From contig BCHU01000020.1 of NCBI GenBank assembly GCA_001599715.1, positions 1 through 64,000 of the forward strand: 64,000 nt of DNA, read 5' to 3'. Below are positions 55,601 to 64,000 of this stretch, piece after piece. The stretch comes from Phaeotremella fagi. Taxonomy: Eukaryota; Basidiomycota; Tremellomycetes; Tremellales; Phaeotremellaceae. The notes below the pieces were generated by a model. The model had not been told where the DNA came from. It did no database searches and was given only the letters and a program-made list of their open reading frames with translations. The first letter of the stretch is position 1; each line of letters opens with the position of its first letter. Both the position numbers and the translations under genes were made by a program.

Positions 55601-57262
55601 ATGGCCATTGAAACACTTCCCACTCCTGTGCGAATATCAACCGGTCTCGTCCAAGGTCACATTTCGAAATTTGACCCGTCAGTCGTCACCTACAAAGGGA
55701 TACCCTACGCAGCTTCAACCGCAGGTAACAATCGATGGCGTGCACCTCAACCTCGTACCCCATGGAAAGACATCTTCAATGCGGAGAAACCAGGGCCTGT
55801 CTGTCCCCAACTTCCTTTTGGTCCGATTGAAATCGACAACGCCAGCGAGGATTGTCTGTCTGTCGACGTGTACACTTCCCACAAAAAAGGCGAAGAATTG
55901 TCTCCAGTGTACGTTTGGATATATGGGGGACGATTTATTGCAGGTAGTGGGTCGCAACCGACATTTGAGGGGACTGGCTTTGCAAAAAAGGGGGTCGTCT
56001 GTGTTACCTTGAACTACAGAGTCGGTATCCTAGGTTTCCTCGCCAGTCCAGAGCTAGACGAAGAGAGTGGAGTAGGTTCATCTGGAAACTATGGTATCTT
56101 GGACCAACAAGCAGCTCTTCGATGGGTTCAAGAGAACATTGCTGCTTTCGGAGGTGATCCAACCAAGGTAACCATCGGTGGTCAATCTGCTGGTGGTGCT
56201 TCTACAGGTATCCATGTCCTTTCACCACAGTCCAAGGGTCTTTTCAGAGCCGCCATACCCCAAGCTGGGAAACGATCCACTCACGATCCGCTTCTTTCCG
56301 GTCTCGCCCCGTCGTATAGATCAAAATCCAAAGCGCTGCAACAAGGTCTTGACACTATCAAAGAGAAAGGTGCAAAGACTATCGCAGAGATGCGTCTACT
56401 CGATATCGATCATCTATTGGTCGGAAACAACAAGAACGACGACCAATGGGGCAATCCACCTTTCTACCGTCCAAACATCGATGGGTTTATACTTCCTTAC
56501 GACTACAGTGGATGTTTGGAGCACGGTACTCAAAGTGATGTTCCAATCATGACTGGACACAACGCAGATGAAGGTGGAACATACGCAGATCCAGATTTTG
56601 GTCTCGAAGATTTCAAATCATGTGCTCAACAAAAGTATGGGTCCATGGTGGACGAATTTATTTCATGTTACCCCGCATCGACTGATCAAGAAGCTCGTGA
56701 TGCTTGGAATACCGCTGCTCGTGATAATTCCAGAGTTACGGTAGCCTTGTGGACACAGCAATTCCATGGAAAATCGAAATCACCAGTGTTTGGTTACTTT
56801 TTCGATCATGCACCACCTGCACGCGTAGGAGGCCCCGATGGTCGTCGCCATGCTCCAGCTCCCAATCAAACCGACGAGGAGAAGAGCAAAGCCAAGGTTG
56901 AACTTCGCATCTACGAACAAGCGGTTCCTCGATCCACTTACACCTACAGTAAGATTGGGCCAGGTGCACGTTTCGGTGCTTTCCACGGGGCGGAGATCCC
57001 TTACACCTTTGACAACCTTGCAGCTCAAGTTGAATACAATTGGCGTGAGTCTGATCATCAAGTTGCGAAAACAACGTGTCAGTATTGGGTCAACTTTATC
57101 AAGACTGGAAATCCAAACGGGTCCGGTTTGCCTTCATTCCCCACTTGTGAGAATGACAAGATCATGCATCTGGGGGTTGAGAACGGAGAGATGGCTTTGG
57201 CGGCAACGGAGGAGAGGGTTTCGTTCTGGAAGCGTTATCTCGAGTCGCAAAAGGCTTGGTAG
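55601..57262 (+). CDS. Type-B carboxylesterase/lipase
   Basis: Intronless, 553 aa. Conserved carboxylesterase parts: GIPYAAS near residue 31, EDCLSVDVYTS, the oxyanion-hole region VWIYGGRFIAGSG (in which a Gly-Gly-x-Phe replaces Gly-Gly-Gly-Phe), NYRVGILGFLAS, GNYGILDQQAALRWVQENIAAFGGDP, and the nucleophile elbow GQSAGG with Ser at about residue 196. The acid HNADEGGTY and a His in FGAFHGAEIPYTFDN complete the triad. There is no signal peptide, so an intracellular esterase is expected, able to hydrolyse ester or carbamate xenobiotics. It lies in the middle of the detoxification genes on the plus strand. Confidence 0.9.
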   Translation: MAIETLPTPVRISTGLVQGHISKFDPSVVTYKGIPYAASTAGNNRWRAPQPRTPWKDIFNAEKPGPVCPQLPFGPIEIDNASEDCLSVDVYTSHKKGEELSPVYVWIYGGRFIAGSGSQPTFEGTGFAKKGVVCVTLNYRVGILGFLASPELDEESGVGSSGNYGILDQQAALRWVQENIAAFGGDPTKVTIGGQSAGGASTGIHVLSPQSKGLFRAAIPQAGKRSTHDPLLSGLAPSYRSKSKALQQGLDTIKEKGAKTIAEMRLLDIDHLLVGNNKNDDQWGNPPFYRPNIDGFILPYDYSGCLEHGTQSDVPIMTGHNADEGGTYADPDFGLEDFKSCAQQKYGSMVDEFISCYPASTDQEARDAWNTAARDNSRVTVALWTQQFHGKSKSPVFGYFFDHAPPARVGGPDGRRHAPAPNQTDEEKSKAKVELRIYEQAVPRSTYTYSKIGPGARFGAFHGAEIPYTFDNLAAQVEYNWRESDHQVAKTTCQYWVNFIKTGNPNGSGLPSFPTCENDKIMHLGVENGEMALAATEERVSFWKRYLESQKAW

Positions 57263-57456
57263 TTTGTACTTTATTGTTATGCATTTAGACGAGTATCACA
57301 GACAAGTAAGATTTTGAAATGAGGGATAGTGTTTTGCGGTGTTTTGAATGTGTTCAGGTTTGAAGGAGTTCAGCAGACTTTGAAGTATCTGGAGAGACTT
57401 ATCATTTCTCCTCTAAGCCCTGATCTCAATACAGCGCACATAACACAGTATAAACC

Positions 57457-57627
57457 ATGCAATTGAAAGTCATGATCGTTCTACTGGCGTCTAAGGCCTT
57501 CAGGCTTGTTTGGGGTGTACAGTTTGTCATTGAACAGAAAGAGACCCTAGGCGAAAATCGAGATGTAAACTTGTACTTCGATGGCTCGGTATTCAGTTCT
57601 CCCAGAAATGAATTTTATTCACTCTGA
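57457..57627 (+). CDS. Possible small secreted protein, 56 aa
   Basis: A short frame from ATG 57457 to TGA 57625-57627, just after a CAGTATAAACC box. The first 20 residues (MQLKVMIVLLASKAFRLVWG) look like a signal peptide or a single membrane anchor; the rest is polar without Cys. No homologue is known to me. The evidence is only a hydrophobic start in an otherwise gene-free interval. Confidence 0.25.
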   Translation: MQLKVMIVLLASKAFRLVWGVQFVIEQKETLGENRDVNLYFDGSVFSSPRNEFYSL

Positions 57628-58259
57628 ATAGTCGTTATTCGTAACAGAAAGGAACAGGTATCGGTTGAAGAGACACTCGATGATGGTTGAGAGAAGGTGG
57701 TTCGTTATTTTGGTGTTGTGGATATATTCAAGCTGTGAAAATGGGAATGTATGTAAGAATAAACATTGCCAGATTGGGATTTTGTTTGCATGGCAAGATT
57801 TTGAGATCGATGAGTATATACATGAATGTAAGAAGGGAAATTTTAGATAGATGGTGTTGAGACGCGATTGGATGCTGAGCCTAACATCTGTGTGAGTTAT
57901 TGTCAGGCTGACTTTTGACAGGTTGATTCCGCCAGTTGGGTAGTGGTTCCCTCTTAAAATTTTGTAAGGCCTACTTATATCATCTAAGTACCTACAGGTA
58001 CACCTCGAATACTCCAGATTCTTCTTATCCAGACAGAGCTTCAGGTCACCATGAGGCCTCTCGTTTCGAGACAGACTCAGACACCGCGTAAACCAAAAAT
58101 CAATCAAACACGTGCATCAAAACTAAAGGATCCAAAACATCCAATCTTCCTCATCAACTTATACCGAGCCAGCGAGCTAAAAAGACAATCCAATTACCAC
58201 AGCAGATACCCTGTTTCCCACTGACACACTACACATGCCCTCTGTCATCAATCATCCTC
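57628..58259. other. Intergenic region
   Basis: About 630 bases between the small frame and the MFS gene. A long minus-strand frame at 57619-58107 lacks coding character (Ile/Ser/Leu-rich, AT-driven) and is not called. Confidence 0.4.
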
Positions 58260-60178
58260 CTAAGCTGAAGTCGTGTTCATTTGTTCAGCCACCACGTCTC
58301 TTCCGTAATCACCAGTACACTCGGTACTTGCAAACTTCCTGGCTGGGATTTTGCGAGCGTAAAGTTCATCGAGTTGGGCCAGACTTCGACCGGTATGGTC
58401 AGGCAGGAAGAATCCACAAACGATTAGGAAGAAAACACCCCAAGCACCAAAGAAATAACCGAGCTTACAGCCCCACATGGTATAAGCGGTCGTGGACAAC
58501 ATATAAGGGAAGTAAACACCAGAGATTTGACCAAGAACAACAGCGAGAGATTGACCGATTGATGTGGTTTTGGCTCTCAAACGCGCCGATCCGGTTTCTG
58601 CGGTGTAAATCCAGGAAACTGCTTGTGGACCCAGTTGACAACCGGCATTGGCAATGACAATCGCGGCGATCAAAAGATTACCAGCGACTGCTGGAGGTGG
58701 GTTGACAAATGTTGGGTACCAAACGGATCCAATGACACCAACCACGACTACGGGATTAATAAGGCTTTGGGACAATGGTACTCACGTAATCCTCCGGCTT
58801 GGAAGAAGAGACCGATCATGAATAGTAGCCATCTACCAACTTTCTTGTTCTCGACTAGGATAGTAGAGATGATGTTGAAGCAGATTCCGATACATTGGAC
58901 TATGACGGTCGATTGGAGAGCGTTACTTTGACCAGCAAGGGAGAAGAAGTCTAGAGTGGTAAGGTACTGTCCCCAAAAGCGACCTACAAGCTGTCAAAAG
59001 GAAAACTACATTTCCGGATTGAACAAATGCAATGATCGGAGTTGCTGCGACGAATGTTCGACGAAGATCGGTTCCACGGAAACATTCGATCCAACGAGAC
59101 GATTTATCCTGCTTGTTAGTTTGAACGATACGAGGAACATACCAAAGCGGCTTGCTCCATTTCTTTGTCAACTGTGTATCGTAGTTTTGCCATTTCGAGC
59201 TCGATTTCGACTGTTGTTGAACTTGGATGAATAAACTTGAGAGCTTTGAGAGCGGCCTCGTTTTTGTTCTTCATCACGAGCCATGTTGGTGATTCTACCA
59301 GCAGTCCCCAGATAGCCAGGCCAATAACGAACGGCATGACGATCATGATGTAAAGAGGGATTTTGTATTGTCTCGTGTCGGCTGGGTCTGTCCAACGGAG
59401 CACACTGAGATCGAGAATGACGGCAGAGAGTAGGTTACCAACGTTGGCTATCGGTCAGCTTGGCAACGACGTCTACTTACTGAGCAACTGAAAACAAATC
59501 AATGCCGCTCCTCTTAGTTCACGAGGACTGACTTCTGCAACATATGTTGCGGTTCCACTTTGAATCATTCCGGTGGCGACTCCCATGACGGCTTTGGAGA
59601 GAGCCCAGACTTGCCAGCCATTGGCAACAACCTCAATGACCGCTCCAAGTAAGATGCCGAACATGGAGGCGAGGACAGCAGTACGTCTTCCATAATGATC
59701 ACCGACAAAACCACCGAGGAAGACACCAAAGAATTGACCAGGAGCAGCTGCAGCGGTCCAACTAGAGGTGGTCAGGACAAATATAACACCAATGTTATCA
59801 ACTCACATTGACACATGGGTGGGATCGACAACATAGCTGTTGGATGGGGCATCATAGTCACCCATGACGTTACAGAAGGCTTGTGAACCAAGCATACTAC
59901 CAGACATACTCAATTCTACACCGTTGGTGATAGCTCCGCACTGAGATGTCAGATGGTACCTGGGGAACACTTACAGATACAATGAAGAGGATCAAGATAG
60001 CCTTTGGGTTTGATTTGAGTATTTTCCATGTACTTTTAGCGTCTGCCAGCTCTTCACAAGCCGCATCTGCATACATGAGATTGACATCACGGTCAAGTTG
60101 TTTTGTATTGGAAGTCAAGTGGTTCCCTTCAATGTGAAGGGCGTCACCTTTTTCATCGATATCCATGTGAGACGTCAT
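58260..60178 (-). CDS. MFS sugar/general substrate transporter, alpha-glucoside-permease-like
   Basis: Minus-strand gene of several exons, ATG 60178 (MTSHMDIDEKG) to TAG 58260-58262. Landmarks: helix 1 with an NGVELSMSGSMLGSQAF region; GDHYGRRTAVLASM (motif A); AVMGVATGMIQSGTATYVAEVSPRELRG (sugar-porter E-x-x-P-x-x-x-R-G); RVLESPTWLVMKNKN-like VESPTWLV; QLGPQAVSWIYTAETGSARLRAKT; and a final PDHTGRSLAQLDELY. These fit the maltose/alpha-glucoside branch of the sugar-porter family. Substrate not determinable. It ends in a polar 30-residue cytosolic tail. It is divergent from the aldo-keto reductase at 60460. Confidence 0.87.
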
Positions 60179-60459
60179 GTTGATAGGATGGGGGCTGAGA
60201 GACTAGGTCAGGGGAATGAAGATGCCAAACATTCCATTCTGCGTCGATCTTTATATGTCAGTAAGTACGATCGATGTAGAAGGTAGACACGAAGACAACG
60301 TCCCCGCAAAATTTCGCCTGGAGGCCCATTGCCCCATGATCATCCACCCTCGCCTATATCGGTTATCCGCTTACGTCGCAATTTCTTGAACGATCCTGGC
60401 GAGGTTGAAGTCGACCTTTAAGAAGTGAGATTGTTGAGCGATAGGATTTTCGTTAAACA

Positions 60460-61574
60460 TGACCATTGCAGTGAACCAAAATCGAGTATTGCACACTGGC
60501 AGATCGATCCCTGCGCTGGGCTATGGGTGTGCGGAGTTTGGAGGCCCAGCAGGTCCAGAACCAGACGCGTATGTTAACAAGTTGAACATTGCTCATGGAG
60601 TGGGGTACAGGTAAGTACAATGGTTGTAGTATAGCTGACACATGAAAGACTGTTTGATTGTGCCAAGAAGTATGGTAAGTTCATTTGTTTGTCACTCTCT
60701 AACATCCGTCTCAGGAACCGAAAGTGGTGAGTGTTTTTGATAGACACCAGCTGACTAATAGAGGTTGGGCAATTCGCCAAAAGTATTCGATCTCAAGTCT
60801 ACCTTATTACAAAATTCATGGAGTATACCCCTGGAGACACTGCAGACACTGTTCTTCCAAAAATGCGCGAATGTGTTAAGCGCATGTGCCCTGGAGAAGA
60901 GAAACCTTATGTTGATTTATTCCTGATACATGAACCGACTGTCGGGGAAGAGGGAAGGAGGGTACTATGGGCTGCACTTGCAGAGGTGGGTGCGGGTCGA
61001 GGACAAAGTCTAAGTGTCTTAGCTGCAACGTTTGGGGGAGACAATCGATATTGGAGTTTCAAATTTGTAGGTTGAGTCTAGTATTCAAGCTGATTCCGTC
61101 TCAGTGGACTCAAACACCTCCTCACGTTACCCAGTCCCAAACCTGTGGTAAATCAAGTAGAGCTACATCCATGGTGTCAACATCGAGACTTGGTCAATTA
61201 TTGCAGAAATAACGGTAAGCGCTGGTATCAACCAAGCTGACTTTCAGGCATCCTCATGCAGGCATATTCTCCCAACGCTCGAAATCGTAAATCCAACGAT
61301 CCAATCCTTCAACAAATATCGGTTGAGCTTAATAAATCTCCTACTCAAATCTTACTTCGATGGTCTGTACAGAATGGGTGAGTACAGCTGCTAGCTATTG
61401 TTGATCTCGTCCAGCCATATTCCAGTCCCAACTTCCAATCAAGCCAGTCGAATGATTGAGAACATTTCAGTATTCGATTTTCAGCTTTCAGACGAGCAAA
61501 TGGATACTTTGAACGGATTGGGTGCACAAGGTGATCAACCAGTTTGTAAAACGTATGACGATTTTTGTGATTGA
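60460..61574 (+). CDS. Aldo-keto reductase
   Basis: Plus-strand gene with about seven introns, ATG 60460 to TGA 61572-61574; the joins were checked by phase. Catalytic residues: LFDCAKKYG (Asp and Tyr of the tetrad, Lys in LITKF, His in FLIHEP), then IGVSNFGLKHLL, VVNQVELHPWCQHRDLVNYC, AYSPNA, PTQILLRW and IPVPTSN. It includes a 12-nt exon (60715-60726) coding for TESE. The family reduces aldehydes and ketones to alcohols with NADPH in the cytosol. The Asp-Tyr spacing is unusual in having CAKKYG rather than TAxxYG. It lies next to GSTs, consistent with carbonyl detoxification. Confidence 0.85.
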
Positions 61575-61659
61575 TGCATCATTTGCCGAGCCAAGCGATT
61601 GCGACCGTTCCGCTGCAAGATATAATATGCTCGCGACATGATTTGCGCTAACCATAATC

Positions 61660-62621
61660 ATGCAAGCCAGTTGCCCAGGACGAGAAGCTACCGTCGAAGC
61701 ACCCGCTTACCACGAAAGTGAACGGGCTGATGTCCACCTGTTTACTTTTGGCTCTCCTGTAAGCACGATGCTTGTTTCAAGCTGACAAATGAAGATGGGT
61801 CGGATGATACAAATTTTGCTTGAAGAACTTCGCGATTTGTATGGAGATACAGTGACCTGGACTTGGGAGAGGATATTACTACCTTTGCGTGTGCAAAAGT
61901 CTGAGTGGTACGTGGACAAAATGGGTAGACTGACATCTCAGGTACATGAAACTCAACCCAGATGGACGAATTCCATTGTTAATCGATCGAGATATGGTTG
62001 ACGACAGCAAGGTGCCAATGAATATGTCTGAATCGGGAGCTATCATGTTGTATCTGCTGGAGAAATACGACACAAGCTACAGGTACTTGACATATCGTGT
62101 ATCCACTTACATGACTAGAGTTTCCTTCCAAGACCCTTTCCATAAACAAGAGATGATGATTTGGATGATGTTTGTGCAATCAGCTGTAGGTCCCGCGCAG
62201 GCGCAAGCGAATCACTGGTGCAATCAAAGATCGTAAGGTGGAGGAGATAATGGAGATCTGACTACTTTAGGCAAGGTGCGATTAATACGATACCTCTTGA
62301 GCGTTCATTGGGAGAACTACACAGATTGTATACCGTCCTTGAGAACCGGATGAAGGGTAGGTTGCTGTTCACTCCAAACTGACTCTAGACCGTGACTTTT
62401 TGTGTGGTCAGGATCGAGGTCGCTTCTCCATCGCTGATATTGAGGCAGTAAGTGGTAGATCTACGTGCGCTGAGTTGCAGTTTTGTTGGTTATACATCAA
62501 CTCAAAATTTGGTGCTCTGGACGAGGGGGAGTTGGATCGCAAGTACCCTGCTTTGAATGGATATTTGAAGTGGTTGTGGGAACGCGAACCAGTCAGAAGA
62601 GGAGTAGAGGGGTATGATTAA
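61660..62621 (+). CDS. Glutathione S-transferase, URE2/GTT-like
   Basis: Plus-strand gene with several introns, ATG 61660 to TAA 62619-62621. The N-terminal domain (VHLFTFGSPMGRMIQILLEELRDLYGDTVTWT) carries the usual beta1-alpha1, then LNPDGRIPLLIDRD with the cis-Pro and SESGAIMLYLLEKYD with the Glu-Ser glutathione contacts. The C-terminal half has VGPAQAQANHW, SLGELHRLYTVLENRMKD, DRGRFSIADIEA and a final ALNGYLKWLWEREPV. The pattern matches fungal URE2-like GSTs (compare YghU/YfcG), which act as disulfide reductases or conjugating enzymes. Intron 1 at about 61759-61794 restores the SPMGRM join. Confidence 0.84.
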
Positions 62622-62690
62622 AGTTATGCATGCTACTTGGGCAGCTTTCAAGTAGTGAATTCATCATACACCGTTCATAGATCTATACAT

Positions 62691-63706
62691 TCACCACCCC
62701 CATGCAGGCAGTTGCTCTCCCCAAATTTTGTTCTTGGCTGACGTCCACCCTGCCACTTGGCTGATCTCTTTCCACCATCTGGTGACGTTTGGATAGGTAC
62801 CATCTGTCAAAGGTGCTGCAGCATTGACCTGTGATGTTAGTCACCGCCGACGTCTCTACTCACTGCCTGCATTGCTTCTCCCATGGGCAAGTGAAACATG
62901 TCTACGACCGTGAGCTGGTCTCCCGCAAGGTACCTGGTCTTGGCGAGCATCCTGTCGTAACCGGCCAGACGGTGTTTGAGTGCTCCCTCTGCCATGGTCA
63001 AGACTGATTCGTTCACAGGTTCGTTTTTGCTGGAGAGTGAGTGTCCTTCGTAGAAAGTGGCTTACCCTTTTTTGAAGATCAATTCATAGGTTATTCTGGT
63101 CGCAAATGACTCAAAATCGGTAATCTCCACCGAGCATGCTGTTTCGAACTTGCTGAAAGTAACAATGTCTTCAGTCGTTGGCATAAGACTGGACTTGGCT
63201 TTGAGACACAAGTCTAGCAACCGTAAGCCGAGCTCAACAAGATGACGCACATTTGGCAATTGCTCTACTCTCGAACAGCTCGATTCCAACCTCTGTATCC
63301 TCGAAGTAAGGCAGCTGGCCAATGGGGTGATGGTTCTCGAGCCAGTCCTCAGATTTGAGTACTGACCAGTCTTGGATAATTCTCAGCTCGACATCTGAGG
63401 AGTCAGCAGCGGTATGGAACACCACGTTACCTTTTTCCAGGCCTGCTTCGTAAGCGATTGCTAAGATGCGTCGAGTGCACTGGGTTTGTTAGTACGTAAG
63501 ATCAATTCCTGTCACATACCAAGCTTGAGGGAGATCCATACACTATCATCGGCATGTTTGTATAGTAAAGAGATGTACTCTTGTCCTATTGCATAAGGAT
63601 TGCCAGGTTTAAGAATAAAGTCGGCTGGGTCGCACTCGGCTACGTTCTCACTTCGCCAACATTTCTTCGCCTGAGGATAGCATAGAAGCAGAAACACATT
63701 CAACAT
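62691..63706 (-). CDS. Glutathione S-transferase-like protein
   Basis: Minus-strand gene, TGA at 62691-62693, start at about 63706. Joined exons give EYISLLYKHADDSVWISLKLAIAYEAGLEKG followed by the GST motifs HHPIGQLPYFED and ELFESRAIAKYL (the E-S glutathione contact), then helices with DIVTFSKFETAC, LKHRLAGYDRMLAKTRYLAGDQLTVVDMFHLPM and a last TYPNVTRWWKEI. About 40 residues before beta1 are not family-like. The start is only 6 bases after the stop of the preceding Dabb gene on the same strand, so either the start differs or the two are a fused or very tight pair. Confidence 0.75.
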
Positions 63707-63712
63707 GTATGA

Positions 63713-64000
63713 TCATTGAGAGAATGGTATGAAATCAAGAATAACAGCAGTCTTTGTTACACTCTGAGCCACCGTTCTCAAAGCAGCATGGGCCTCGTCG
63801 TTGTGATGAAACCAGGCTTCGTCCTCTCTCGATTGAAAATCTACAATGAAAACTGAATCCATCCCATGTCCTGGCGGTGCAGTGAAGACGTTTTTACCAC
63901 CTCGTACGCGCTGTAATCAGTAAAGAGCGGCGACAGTACTCACCAAGTAAGGAATGTCGTCTTTTAAACTACACGATTCGAGAGCCAGAAATTGCCTCTC
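63713..64000 (-). CDS. Dabb-domain (stress-responsive A/B barrel) protein, partial
   Basis: The end of a minus-strand gene cut by the right edge; stop TGA at 63713-63715. Two exons are visible, with an intron at about 63913-63943 (GTGAGT...TTACAG). Visible residues: FLALESCSLKDDIPYL joined to RVRGGKNVFTAPPGHGMDSVFIVDFQSREDEAWFHHNDEAHAAL and a final AVILDFIP. The phrase structure (long first helix, Gly-Lys-Asn loop, VDF strand, E-D-x-x-x-F...H helix) is that of the Dabb ferredoxin-like fold, small proteins upregulated by stress. The N-terminus lies outside the window. Confidence 0.65.

Noticed and set aside
57619..58107. 162-aa minus-strand frame
   Set aside because: AT-driven composition, no motif and no plausible promoter; it lies in a spacer.

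Overview
The window is a gene-dense stretch of a fungal nuclear genome. Nearly every gene carries many very short introns (about 30-50 nt, GT...AG) with a CTRAY branch point only a few bases before the AG. Together with the gene repertoire (YOR1-like ABCC pump, CPL1-like secreted protein, DUF6534-type membrane protein, fungal-specific Zn2Cys6 factor), this points to a basidiomycete. My best guess is a tremellomycete of the Kwoniella/Cryptococcus type; that placement is inference.

Layout. (1) 1-15 kb is mostly conserved housekeeping: the 3' end of an unidentified gene, a tandem pair of paralogous acidic proteins, the mitochondrial RNA helicase SUV3, a tandem-PH protein, squalene monooxygenase (ERG1) and a vacuolar amino-acid transporter of the AVT3 type. 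(2) 15-22 kb holds seven intronless genes for small Ser/Thr/Gln-rich proteins (95-124 aa), most with cysteine-rich C-terminal tails. Several share a Y-[RH]-S-Q-x-x-M motif and/or a [TS]-[LI]-RGG motif before the tail. An SDR and a small unknown gene interrupt the array. This is the best candidate here for an undescribed family. (3) 22-30 kb: a zinc-finger/APH-kinase fusion, an allantoate-type MFS permease, a secreted two-module CPL1-like protein and a DUF6534-like membrane protein. (4) 30-45 kb: a YOR1-like ABC exporter, a TauD-type dioxygenase, a sugar transporter with a 4-nt microexon, a six-repeat VCBS/FG-GAP beta-propeller protein, and an unknown gene vaguely resembling GIY-YIG nucleases, followed by a gene-poor stretch with a decayed copy of one of its exons. 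(5) 45-64 kb looks like a detoxification/efflux island: AMID-like FAD oxidoreductase, DHA2 drug exporter, SnoaL-like protein, SNG1/DUF3533 membrane protein, a transcription factor with two Zn2Cys6 clusters, a GST, a carboxylesterase, a sugar-porter-family MFS, an aldo-keto reductase, two more GSTs and a Dabb-domain protein cut by the right edge.

Gene models were built by hand from splice signals and family motifs. Where I joined exons, I checked phase and reading frame. No tRNA, rRNA, CRISPR array or intact transposon was recognised.
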